DNA from: Novosphingobium sp. AP12
GTDB lineage: Bacteria > Pseudomonadota > Alphaproteobacteria > Sphingomonadales > Sphingomonadaceae
Direction: 5' to 3'
NCBI RefSeq assembly: GCF_000281975.1
Contig: NZ_AKKE01000035.1
Location: 1-51,021 of the forward strand
Length of the DNA stretch: 51,021 nucleotides
A program made the position numbers and the translations under genes. Shown in pieces: positions 39,769 to 47,243 of this stretch. Position 1 is the stretch's first letter. The number at the start of each line of letters is the position of its first letter. The notes beneath the pieces were generated by a model. It was not told the origin of the DNA. It ran no database searches and saw only the letters and a list, made by a program, of their open reading frames with translations.

Positions 39769-40233
39769 TTCAGTAACCTCCCAAAGCAACGCCATCGGCA
39801 GACTTCGAGGGATGGCGCAGAACCATGATTTTTTGTGGCTTGAATGTCATGCCCGACTCTCGCGAACGGAGTCGTCGGCGACCGCGACGCTGATTGAACC
39901 TGCGATCTAAAAGAGTCTACTTATTTGAACCGACTGGCATGCCTCGAGCAGATAACACAATGAAGTGGCGCCGATATTTCTGCAATGCGAGAATGTTCAT
40001 AATTTAGGTTCGATTTGTGCCGCGAACTTAAGGTAGATTCCAAATATTCTACTTAAAAAACTGAATGAATGGGTCTCGTCCGCACCCAGCCTCCGAGAAG
40101 AGCGAAGGGGCGGGCGAAGTTTCGACATGGCGCTCAGGCGCGTTGAGGGCCCACGGACGCAAGCGCCGGCCATCGTAAAGGTACGAGCATGACACTCGCA
40201 CATTCACGCTCGTATGATTTTAGTGAGCCGCGT
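39769..40233. other. 465 bp non-coding region, AT-rich in the middle
   Basis: I see no supportable gene. From about 39900 to 40075 the G+C content falls to roughly 40-45%, well below the surroundings, with short A/T runs (ATTCTACTTAAAAAAC, TTCATAATTTAGG). At 40182-40214 the arms TACGAGC and GCTCGTA could form a weak hairpin downstream of the 879-residue gene on the minus strand. The left part should hold the promoter of the TonB-like gene. Confidence 0.5.
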
Positions 40234-42873
40234 TCAGGCGCGAAGCCGCTCGACACCCTGTGCCAGTGCTACGTAGAGCTTGCCCATGTCCGACGAAAGC
40301 AGGGTCACGCCCAGTGCGTTGCCGTCACGCGTCGACAGGACCTGCCGCAGGATCGCCTCGAAATCGTGGATGTAGCGGCTGACGTTGGCGCGGAAGGTGT
40401 CGTCGCGTTCGAACACGTGCTGGATCGCCTTGGCTTCGCCGGCGTCCAGCAGGTTGACGGCGCGGCGCGTGAAAATGCCCCGGTCGCCGCGCAGGTAGGC
40501 TGCCCAGGCAGTGTCGGCGATGTCGCTGGACAGAACCGAGGCGATGTCGATGGCGTTGGAATTGAGCGATTCGGTGATGATGGCAGCGCGGCGGGCGAAG
40601 TCGTTGTCGACCTGGTCCTCGGCTTGGCGGCGGGCATCGGATACGCGGGTTTCGAGGTTTCCGACCAGTTCGTCGACCTTTGCGACCTGCTCACGCAGCT
40701 GTCCTGCCGCCTCGCGAGTGACGCCGGAAGAGTGGGCCACAGCCTGCTCCAGCTGCCCCGAAATTTCGGCAACTTTGGTGCGCATCGCCCTGTCTATGGC
40801 CGAGGCGCTTTCGGCTCCCAGTGTCTCGGCGACACGCGCGATCCGTTCGGCGCTGTCTTCCTCGACTGAGGCGACGGCATGCTCAAGACTGACACGCAGC
40901 GCGCCAATCGCTTCGGTCAATGCGCCGCCAGCGCGGTCGGCGGCCTGCCGGGTGGCCTCATCGATCTCATTCATGGTGGAGTGAAGGCTTGCAAACAGGG
41001 CCGCATGGTCGGCTCCGCGCCCGGTGATGGCCGTCTGGGCCCTTTCGAGACCGGCGAGCAGCACATCAAGGTCGCGCCCGGAGGCGCCGATACCCGCCGA
41101 AATGTCTTCGCTGCCCTTTGCGGAAAGGCGCAATTGGCCGACGAGAGCGCCCACGCCTTCTTGCAACCGCAGGAGCCTGTCCTCGGACAATGCGAGAGCT
41201 TCGGGAAGTGCGTTGTGGGTCTGCTTGGCACTGGCCTGGATCAGTTCCAGCAGGCGCACGCTGTCGCCGGTCAGCTTCTCGACCTCGCCGTCCGTCGCCA
41301 CCAGCGTGGCGCGCGCGGCGGTGAGCCGCTGGGTGAGAGCGCCGAGGCTGCCATCGAGGCGGGCTTCGGAATCGACTGTCGCCTGCGCGATGGTCGCAAG
41401 CCGGGTGTCGTAGCGCGACAGTTCCTCGGTGACGGCGGCAGCTCGCTCGGCCAGGTTTGATGCCTGGATGCGGTGGCGTTCGAGGCGCTCGGCGATGCCG
41501 GCGTCGAGTTCGCCCAGCATATGCTCGATCCGGGCAATGGCGTGGCGTTCCTGCTCCACCTGCCTGGACTGCCGTTCCTCGGCTTCCATCGCCAGTCGCT
41601 CGGCACGAAGACCGATCGACTCGTCGATCTGCCGGGCCTCGGACGAGATATGGGCGAGACGGCCAGCCAATGCGTCGATGGCAGTATTCTGGGCTTCCGT
41701 TATCGCCTCGCTGACGGCGGATTGTTCGCATGACAGGTCGGCTAGAGAGTTACGAAGCGTCTCGCTTGCGCGGTCTTCCGCATCGTGAAGGGCGCGGGAG
41801 ACGACTTCGCTCTCGTCGCGCAGGGCACCCAGACGGGCACGCAGCGAGGTGAGGCTCTCGGCCTCGTGATGGTCGAGCTGTTGCCGGGTTCCCTGGATTT
41901 CTTCGGCCAGTGAGCTAGCCCGGGTGCGCATCGCGTCAAGCGCGTCGACTTCCTGCCTGTCGAGCTGGGAACGGAATTCCTCCCCGCGCGCCGCAAGTTC
42001 GACGAAGCGGGCAGAGGCCATCGCTTCAAGTTGTTCGCATTGGCGGGTGAAGCCATCGAGCGTCTCACCCACCTGCTCGCGCAGCATCGCGACCTGCCGT
42101 GTGCTGGCGGTGCCGAACTCGTTAAGGCGGTTGAACCCGGCGACCATGTCTTCCAGCTGCGCATGGGCGGTGCGGCCGGCATTGGCGATGTTGTTGGTCA
42201 CGTCCTTTGCCGAGCTGGCGATGACAGGGAGCTGGCCGCGCAGCTTCTCCATGTTTTCCAGCGCGGCGTTGCTGACGCTACTGATCGAATCGACGCGGGC
42301 ACCATTTTCGCGCACGAGGTCCTGAAGCCGCTCTGCATTCTGCGAAAGGCGCTCCGCCGCGATCCGGCCCAGCGCTTCCAGGTCGCGCGACTGCGCCGCG
42401 ATGAATTCGCGGGCGAGGCTGAGTTCACGATTGACGGTGGTCAGCCGGGTCTCGAGCAGCGCCGATTCGTTCGACAATGTCCGCGCGATCTGTCCGAAGC
42501 GGCGGCCTTCGCGAGCGCTGTGGCGCATGGCAAGCAGCCAGATGGTCCCGATCAGCAGTACCGGCACGCACCATTGGGTCACAAGCGCCGGAACCGCTGA
42601 GAGCGGCAAGCCCGCGCGAAATGCCGGAAGTTGTGCAGCAACGAACAGAGCAGACCACGCAGCCACCGCAATTCCAGCAAGGGTCGGCATCAGCCAAGCC
42701 TTCGGTGCGGGCGTGTACGCATGCTCTCCCTCGTCCTCGGCCGCGACCCAAGCATCGTCCCAGCTTTCGCGGACCGAGGCGAATTCCGCTGCTTCGGCAG
42801 ACTTGTCGTGCTCGGTCACGGACCCTTCGCCGTTGCCCAACCCGAATGAGATGATCCTGTGTTCCCCAACCAT
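40234..42873 (-). CDS. Long coiled-coil membrane protein, TipN-like architecture
   Basis: An 879-residue protein. Residues 1-58 are acidic and polar, two membrane helices follow (about 60-80 and 97-115), and the rest to about 740 is almost continuous heptad-rich helix with frequent Glu, Arg, Ala and Gln. The C-terminus is more ordered (DFARRAAIITESLNSNAIDI, YIHDFEAILRQVLSTRDGN, LLSSDMGKLYVALAQGVERL). Length, paired N-terminal helices and long coiled coil match Caulobacter TipN (polarity and flagellar-pole landmark, about 880 residues). This is an architectural inference; coiled-coil proteins can look alike by chance. It is divergent from the Hpt-like gene across a 69 bp region with a CtrA-like box. 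Confidence 0.6.
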   Translation of the reverse strand: MVGEHRIISFGLGNGEGSVTEHDKSAEAAEFASVRESWDDAWVAAEDEGEHAYTPAPKAWLMPTLAGIAVAAWSALFVAAQLPAFRAGLPLSAVPALVTQWCVPVLLIGTIWLLAMRHSAREGRRFGQIARTLSNESALLETRLTTVNRELSLAREFIAAQSRDLEALGRIAAERLSQNAERLQDLVRENGARVDSISSVSNAALENMEKLRGQLPVIASSAKDVTNNIANAGRTAHAQLEDMVAGFNRLNEFGTASTRQVAMLREQVGETLDGFTRQCEQLEAMASARFVELAARGEEFRSQLDRQEVDALDAMRTRASSLAEEIQGTRQQLDHHEAESLTSLRARLGALRDESEVVSRALHDAEDRASETLRNSLADLSCEQSAVSEAITEAQNTAIDALAGRLAHISSEARQIDESIGLRAERLAMEAEERQSRQVEQERHAIARIEHMLGELDAGIAERLERHRIQASNLAERAAAVTEELSRYDTRLATIAQATVDSEARLDGSLGALTQRLTAARATLVATDGEVEKLTGDSVRLLELIQASAKQTHNALPEALALSEDRLLRLQEGVGALVGQLRLSAKGSEDISAGIGASGRDLDVLLAGLERAQTAITGRGADHAALFASLHSTMNEIDEATRQAADRAGGALTEAIGALRVSLEHAVASVEEDSAERIARVAETLGAESASAIDRAMRTKVAEISGQLEQAVAHSSGVTREAAGQLREQVAKVDELVGNLETRVSDARRQAEDQVDNDFARRAAIITESLNSNAIDIASVLSSDIADTAWAAYLRGDRGIFTRRAVNLLDAGEAKAIQHVFERDDTFRANVSRYIHDFEAILRQVLSTRDGNALGVTLLSSDMGKLYVALAQGVERLRA

Positions 42874-42903
42874 CCGTGCAGGATATCACGAGTGGCGCGG
42901 CAA

Positions 42904-42920
42904 TAAACCCCAGCTTAACC
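42904..42920. promoter_or_regulatory. CtrA-like box between coiled-coil gene and Hpt-like gene
   Basis: TAAA-CCCCAGC-TTAACC, one mismatch from TTAA-N7-TTAA with the favoured TTAACC half intact. It sits in the 69 bp divergent spacer, 31 bp from the coiled-coil start and 23 bp from the Hpt-like start, so it could control either. Confidence 0.45.
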
Positions 42921-42942
42921 CATTGCCCACTATCCTGGGGAA

Positions 42943-43245
42943 ATGGCTTATGAAGCAGGCGCCCTCGAAGCGACTCTCGCCGCTGCCGCGGGCGGCGACC
43001 CTATCCTCATGGACGAACTGCGCCAGGCTTTCGTGGAAAGCGTGGCTCGGCAGGTGGACTTGCTTGAGCGCTCGCGCTGCGACGGCAACTGGCTGGTGGC
43101 AGCCATGCGGCTGAAGGGGCTGGCGGCAAGCTTTCATTCGGACCGACTGCTTGTGCTGGCAGACCATGCTCTCGACGCCGCGCCGGGAGAACCTACCGCC
43201 GTCCGCAGGCTGAAGGCCTACCTCTCGGAGTTTTCCGCCGCCTGA
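42943..43245 (+). CDS. Degenerate histidine phosphotransfer (Hpt-like) protein
   Basis: A 100-residue all-helical protein. LLERSRCDGNWLVAAMRLKG followed by LAASFHSDRLLVLADHALD aligns with the Hpt core W-x-x-x-A-H-x-L-K-G-x-A-x-x-x-x-x-x-x-L-x-x-L-A. The phospho-accepting histidine position is Met55 while Leu57, Lys58 and Gly59 remain. Length fits a single Hpt domain. If the fold assignment holds, it cannot carry phosphate in the normal way and may act by binding. TGGGGAA precedes the ATG. First gene of a four-gene plus-strand cluster that ends with a kinase-like protein also lacking its histidine. Confidence 0.6.
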   Translation: MAYEAGALEATLAAAAGGDPILMDELRQAFVESVARQVDLLERSRCDGNWLVAAMRLKGLAASFHSDRLLVLADHALDAAPGEPTAVRRLKAYLSEFSAA

Positions 43246-43334
43246 TTGTTTGGTTCCGCTTGGCACCGGCCCGGCAGCTGCCTACATCATGCTGTGGGCG
43301 GTGGAGTTCGAGTTTGCGGATAGCATTGCTGGCA

Positions 43335-44513
43335 ATGACGGAGCCTGCGGGAGCAGGGCAGCCGTTTCCGCGTGCGTTTCTGCGCGTTGCGGGGGCGAGC
43401 GTCGCCCAGCATCAGCTCGGCATGGCTCTCGCGCTGGATTGCCAGAGGGTGATCTGCATGGCGCGAGGCACATCGCCCGAATTGATTGCGCTTCAGCATG
43501 ATGCTGAAAATGCAGGATTGCAGTTCACCATCGCCACGGGGCCGGGGCAGCTTGCCGGGCTGGTGACGGCGACCGACGAACTGGTCGTCATTTCCGAAGG
43601 ACTGTTCGCGGATCCCTCGCAGGCGGTCGCCTTGCTCGAGGGCAGGGCACCTGTTGTCCTGGTGCAGCCTGTCGAAGGCGCGCTTGTGGCCGGGTTCGAA
43701 CGAATCGACATTAACCGGGCCAGCGCCGGCTTGATGCGCATTCCCGGGGAACTGGTGGAACGGCTCCATGAACTGCCCGCCGACTGCGACGTCCTTTCCG
43801 CTCTCACACGCATTGCCCTTCAGATCGGCATAGCGATGCGGGAGGTTCCCGCTGCGGCGCGCGCCGGTTCGGGCTGGCGTATGATCCGGAGCGAGGCCGA
43901 GGCCTATGCGTTGGAAGACGAATGGCTGCGCTCGCGCTTCGGCGAGGGGACCTGCGGTTCGCCGGGACGCGCGGTTGCGCGTTTCGGAGTCCTCAGCTTC
44001 GGCTCGTCGTTGCTCCATGCCGGTAACGCCAGCAATGTCGTCTCGATCGCCGTGCTGGTTTCGATAGCGATCGCCGCAGGTCTGGGCTGGTTCGGCCTTG
44101 TCTGGGGCGGGTTCGTTTTCGTCGCGGTCGCCTGGCTCCTGGTTGAAGCGAGCCGGTTGCTCCGTGCGGCCGAGCGCGAGGCGCTGGGGCAGCCGGCGCC
44201 GGCGATTCCGCGTGCCGACGCACTTGTCTGGCTGGTGGACGCGGCTTTTGCCGCCATGATCCTGCTCGACACCCCGCGTTTTCCAGGCGAGCCGGTGCTC
44301 GCATGGCTGTGCACACCGGCGATCCTGATGATGACGCTTGTGCTGCTTCCGCGCGTGACGGGTGGCAGGGCGGTGGGATGGGCAGGGGACCGCGCGCTGC
44401 TTGGAGCGGTGCTGGCCGTGGCCTCGGGTTTCGGACAAGTGCTGCTCGTCGTGCGCTTGCTTTCGGTCGTGCTCCTCGCCGCGGCTTTGTTGCCGCCGCG
44501 GCGGAACGGCTAA
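43335..44513 (+). CDS. Membrane protein with nucleotidyltransferase-like N-terminus
   Basis: A 392-residue protein, not a family I know well. Residues 1 to about 220 are soluble with alternating strands and helices ([78 protein letters not shown]), a pattern reminiscent of sugar or CDP-type nucleotidyltransferases but without a clear G-x-G-T-R-x-x-P-x-T-x-x-x-P-K loop. The C-terminal part has about five membrane helices. The start is uncertain: ATG at 43335 (used), or TTG codons upstream as far as 43260. No strong ribosome binding site is visible. Confidence 0.6.
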   Translation: MTEPAGAGQPFPRAFLRVAGASVAQHQLGMALALDCQRVICMARGTSPELIALQHDAENAGLQFTIATGPGQLAGLVTATDELVVISEGLFADPSQAVALLEGRAPVVLVQPVEGALVAGFERIDINRASAGLMRIPGELVERLHELPADCDVLSALTRIALQIGIAMREVPAAARAGSGWRMIRSEAEAYALEDEWLRSRFGEGTCGSPGRAVARFGVLSFGSSLLHAGNASNVVSIAVLVSIAIAAGLGWFGLVWGGFVFVAVAWLLVEASRLLRAAEREALGQPAPAIPRADALVWLVDAAFAAMILLDTPRFPGEPVLAWLCTPAILMMTLVLLPRVTGGRAVGWAGDRALLGAVLAVASGFGQVLLVVRLLSVVLLAAALLPPRRNG

Positions 44514-44526
44514 CGTCGATTTAACC
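44510..44526. promoter_or_regulatory. CtrA-like box before the 320-residue gene
   Basis: CTAA-CGTCGAT-TTAACC, one mismatch from TTAA-N7-TTAA. It ends 23 bp before the start codon at 44549, the same distance and TTAACC half as the box before the Hpt-like gene. This repetition makes both sites more credible. Confidence 0.45.
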
Positions 44527-44548
44527 AAATGCCGATTAGACAGATCAT

Positions 44549-45511
44549 ATGATTGATCAAGCCGCCCCTCCGGCCAGCCCGGAACGCGTCGAAACCGCGC
44601 TGCGAGAGCAACTCGTGCGTGGCGATGCCGTGGCGGGGACGGCGGTCCCAATTCTGCGCCATTTGATCGCGGCCGGCGACGTTTCGCTGTTCAACGAGGA
44701 GATCGTCACGCGGCTTAGGGCGATGCTGGCGGATATCGCGCGGCAATTGCTCGATGCTCTCATGGGCCGGCAGGGCCGCACTCACTCGGCGGGCGAAGTG
44801 GAAGTCGTCGGCCATGCCCTGCTCGACAATCCAGCCCTGGTTTCGCACCTCCATGCGCTGGCGCTGGAGTGGCAGTTGACCGAAAGGCTGTATGCGGCGC
44901 TCGGGCTTGATCCGGTTGCTTCGCCGCTGCTGCAAGAGCTGATTGCCTCGCCGGACGAAGTGACGCGAAACAAGGCGCGGGCTTTTCTCGCGGCTCAGGC
45001 GCGCTGGTGTCAGGCGCAGCGGAGGATGTCGCTGCCGCTGACGGAATTGCCGGCGGACCTGCTGAACGTCGCGCTCTACACTCTACGTACACTGGCCGGC
45101 ATCGAACCGGCGCTGGCAGAGAGGGCTACGGTGGTCGAAGGCGACATCCGCCGCTCGTACGATGAGCAGGCCACCCGGTTGGGGCGAGCCGCGCACTTGG
45201 TCGCCTATCTTGTGCAGGACAGGCCCCCGACGTTGTGGGTGGCCCAGGCCGGGGTGCCGCTCTTCCTGACCGCCATTGCGATCGGGTCGGGACAGGGTCG
45301 TGATGCCGCCGCGCTGTCCATGCATCGGACCCAGACCGCCCGCTTGGGCCTTACCCTGAGAGCAGCGGGCCTCGGCGCGGGCGCCGTCGCAGAACAGTGC
45401 CTGCTGCTCCATCCCGAAATTCCGCCGCCCCACGATCTCTCCCGGTTGAGCTGCGAAGAGGCGGGGGCGATGCTTTCGTCGGCGCGTCCGGTGCGGGATC
45501 ATACCCTCTGA
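44549..45511 (+). CDS. Conserved-looking helical protein, unknown function
   Basis: A 320-residue soluble protein, predicted almost all helical (LIAAGDVSLFNEEIVTRLRA, MLADIARQLLDALMGRQGR, LLQELIASPDEVTRNKARAF). There are no membrane segments or signal peptide and no catalytic motif I recognise. The helix-repeat character recalls DUF2336-type proteins, but I do not see the defining sequence. Its stop overlaps the start of the histidine-kinase-like gene by one base (TGATG), implying coupled translation and possibly physical partnership. Confidence 0.7.
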   Translation: MIDQAAPPASPERVETALREQLVRGDAVAGTAVPILRHLIAAGDVSLFNEEIVTRLRAMLADIARQLLDALMGRQGRTHSAGEVEVVGHALLDNPALVSHLHALALEWQLTERLYAALGLDPVASPLLQELIASPDEVTRNKARAFLAAQARWCQAQRRMSLPLTELPADLLNVALYTLRTLAGIEPALAERATVVEGDIRRSYDEQATRLGRAAHLVAYLVQDRPPTLWVAQAGVPLFLTAIAIGSGQGRDAAALSMHRTQTARLGLTLRAAGLGAGAVAEQCLLLHPEIPPPHDLSRLSCEEAGAMLSSARPVRDHTL

Positions 45512-46887
45512 TGGGAGGCGGGGGCATTATCGTGGCACAGGCCATGAGCGACGGCGAGGACCGATTGCTCGAAGCGGGCGAGCCGCTGGCTGGCCTGCAG
45601 GTGCGATGCGGGGGCGAATTGCCTGGCACGATCGCGGTGCCCGAACTGCTCGAACTGGTCCGCAAGGTTCGCAGCTCTGGTTTCCCTCTCGCCCGCTCCG
45701 TCAATGCGCAGGACGGCAGCGATGCGGTCAGCGCCTGGGTCGAGGTCGAGCCGGGTGCCGAGGGAGGGGGCTGCGCCATCCGTGTGCGAACCTGGCAGAC
45801 GGCACAGGTCCTGCAGGAGGACGGCGCCCTCGCGGCGCAGCGCCGGGCAGGGATCGACCGGCATCTCGCGGAGCTTTCCGCCTATCTCGACGCCGGCCAG
45901 CGGGTGCTGACGGTTACGTCCGACTCGATCGAGTTGACGGAGATCACCTCCGCCATGGAGGCGGGGGCAGGCCAGATCTGGACCGATTTCCTCGCGCCGC
46001 AGAACGTGACGCACCAGCAGCCGCTCCACTGGCGCCTGCTCGACGGATCGCGGGTCATCGTGCCGGGCTCGGAACGCAACTTTCGCGTATCGCTGCTTCC
46101 GCTCATGTCGCCGGGCTTCGAGCCGGCCGGTTTCGAGCTGCTGCTGCTGTCGGATGAGCCGGCGGCCGAAGGCCCGGTCCTTGTTGAACCTGTCATCCGC
46201 AATCCGCGCCGCAGTCTCGTCGGCCAGGACCTTGCGCCCGTGCTCAAGCAGCCGATCTCGCGCATCATCGCCAATGCCGAGACGATCCGCACGCGCCTCG
46301 CAGGGCCGCTGCCGGACGCATACGCTGAATATGCGGGCGAAATCGCCAGCGCGGGCAAGCTGCTGCTGGGACTGCTGGAGGACATGGCCGATCTCGAGAT
46401 GGTCGAATCGGACAGCTTCTCCACCATGCCAGACCCCATAGATCTGTCCGAAGTGGCGCGGCAGGCGGCAGGCATCCTCGGCGTTCGGGCCCGGGAGAAG
46501 GGCATCGTCATCGAAGTGCCTTCGCCCGAGCAGACGCTGCCCGCCTTCGCCGAGTTTCGCCGCGTCCTTCAGATACTGCTGAACCTTATCGGCAACGCGA
46601 TCCATTATTCGCCGGAGGGCTCGCGCATTACCGTATCGCTCCAGCATCGGGATGAGCTTGCTCGCGTGATCGTAGCCGATGAGGGTCCTGGCCTTGCGGA
46701 TCAGGATCAGGAGCGCGTGTTCGAGAAGTTCGAGCGCCTCGGCCGCAGCGGCGACGGCGGATCGGGCCTTGGCCTCTATATCTCACGGAGCCTGGCGCGC
46801 ACCATGGGCGGCGATCTGACAGTGGAAAGCGTGGCGGGCGATGGCGCCCGCTTCAGTCTTGACGTTCCGGTCGACCCCGACGCCTGA
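45511..46887 (+). CDS. Histidine-kinase-like protein lacking the phosphorylated histidine
   Basis: A 458-residue cytoplasmic protein. The N-terminal 225 residues contain PAS-like or other sensor sequence without membrane helices. The dimerisation helix reads GQDLAPVLKQPISRIIANAE where kinases have S-H-E-L-R-T-P-L, so Pro243 stands at the histidine position. The ATPase domain is intact: N box LLNLIGNAIHYSPEG, G1 DEGPGL, F box VFEKFERLG and G2 GSGLGLYISR. It can probably bind ATP but not autophosphorylate on histidine. DivL of Caulobacter is a precedent (tyrosine in place of histidine) but this is not its orthologue by architecture. Start ATG 45511; GTG at 45532 and ATG at 45544 are alternatives. 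Confidence 0.85.
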   Translation: MGGGGIIVAQAMSDGEDRLLEAGEPLAGLQVRCGGELPGTIAVPELLELVRKVRSSGFPLARSVNAQDGSDAVSAWVEVEPGAEGGGCAIRVRTWQTAQVLQEDGALAAQRRAGIDRHLAELSAYLDAGQRVLTVTSDSIELTEITSAMEAGAGQIWTDFLAPQNVTHQQPLHWRLLDGSRVIVPGSERNFRVSLLPLMSPGFEPAGFELLLLSDEPAAEGPVLVEPVIRNPRRSLVGQDLAPVLKQPISRIIANAETIRTRLAGPLPDAYAEYAGEIASAGKLLLGLLEDMADLEMVESDSFSTMPDPIDLSEVARQAAGILGVRAREKGIVIEVPSPEQTLPAFAEFRRVLQILLNLIGNAIHYSPEGSRITVSLQHRDELARVIVADEGPGLADQDQERVFEKFERLGRSGDGGSGLGLYISRSLARTMGGDLTVESVAGDGARFSLDVPVDPDA

Positions 46888-46890
46888 GGC

Positions 46891-47088
46891 TCAACAGCGC
46901 CGCCCCAGCCAGACGATGATCCCGCCGACGGCTGCCAGGACTGCGCCCCGCACGGCCCAGCCTCGGTCGGAAAGCATGAAACTGTCTGCCGGCCACATGA
47001 TCACGCCGGTGCCCTGAGCCACGAAAAGCAGACCTGCGGCAATGAGCAGGACGCCCAGGATCATCGCCAGTATTCGAATGAAAAGCAT
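46891..47088 (-). CDS. Small membrane protein, unknown function
   Basis: A 65-residue protein with two hydrophobic segments (MLFIRILAMILGVLLIAAGL and VRGAVLAAVGGIIVWLG) and a C-terminal Arg-Arg-Cys. The middle WPADSFMLSDRGW is probably periplasmic. No family recognised. It converges with the kinase-like gene, 3 bp apart, and lies 94 bp downstream of the gltA terminator. Confidence 0.65.
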   Translation of the reverse strand: MLFIRILAMILGVLLIAAGLLFVAQGTGVIMWPADSFMLSDRGWAVRGAVLAAVGGIIVWLGRRC

Positions 47089-47181
47089 GTCGTCGCGCCC
47101 CGTTTGCTTGCGCCAGGGTGCCCCCTGGATGCGGCCGGATTATGGCGAGAGTGGCCTGTCTGCGCGGTAAGGCCAACGAAA

Positions 47182-47209
47182 AAAGGCCCCCGCTTTCGCG
47201 AGGGCCTTT
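47182..47209 (-). terminator. Terminator of the gltX-gltA transcript
   Basis: On the minus strand GAAAGGCCCTCGC and GCGGGGGCC pair around a GAAA loop, followed by a run of six T. It starts about 35 bp after the gltA stop. Confidence 0.85.
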
Positions 47210-47243
47210 CTCGGGTACCGCGACTGCTCGCGGAACTGGTCTA

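Noticed and set aside
39997..40203. 68-codon minus-strand frame in the AT-rich gap
   Set aside because: No ribosome binding site, no codon bias, and mixed Cys/Arg/Ser composition unlike real genes nearby.
40182..40214. TACGAGC/GCTCGTA inverted repeat as a terminator
   Set aside because: A 7 bp stem with a 19-base loop and only three T after it is too weak to call.
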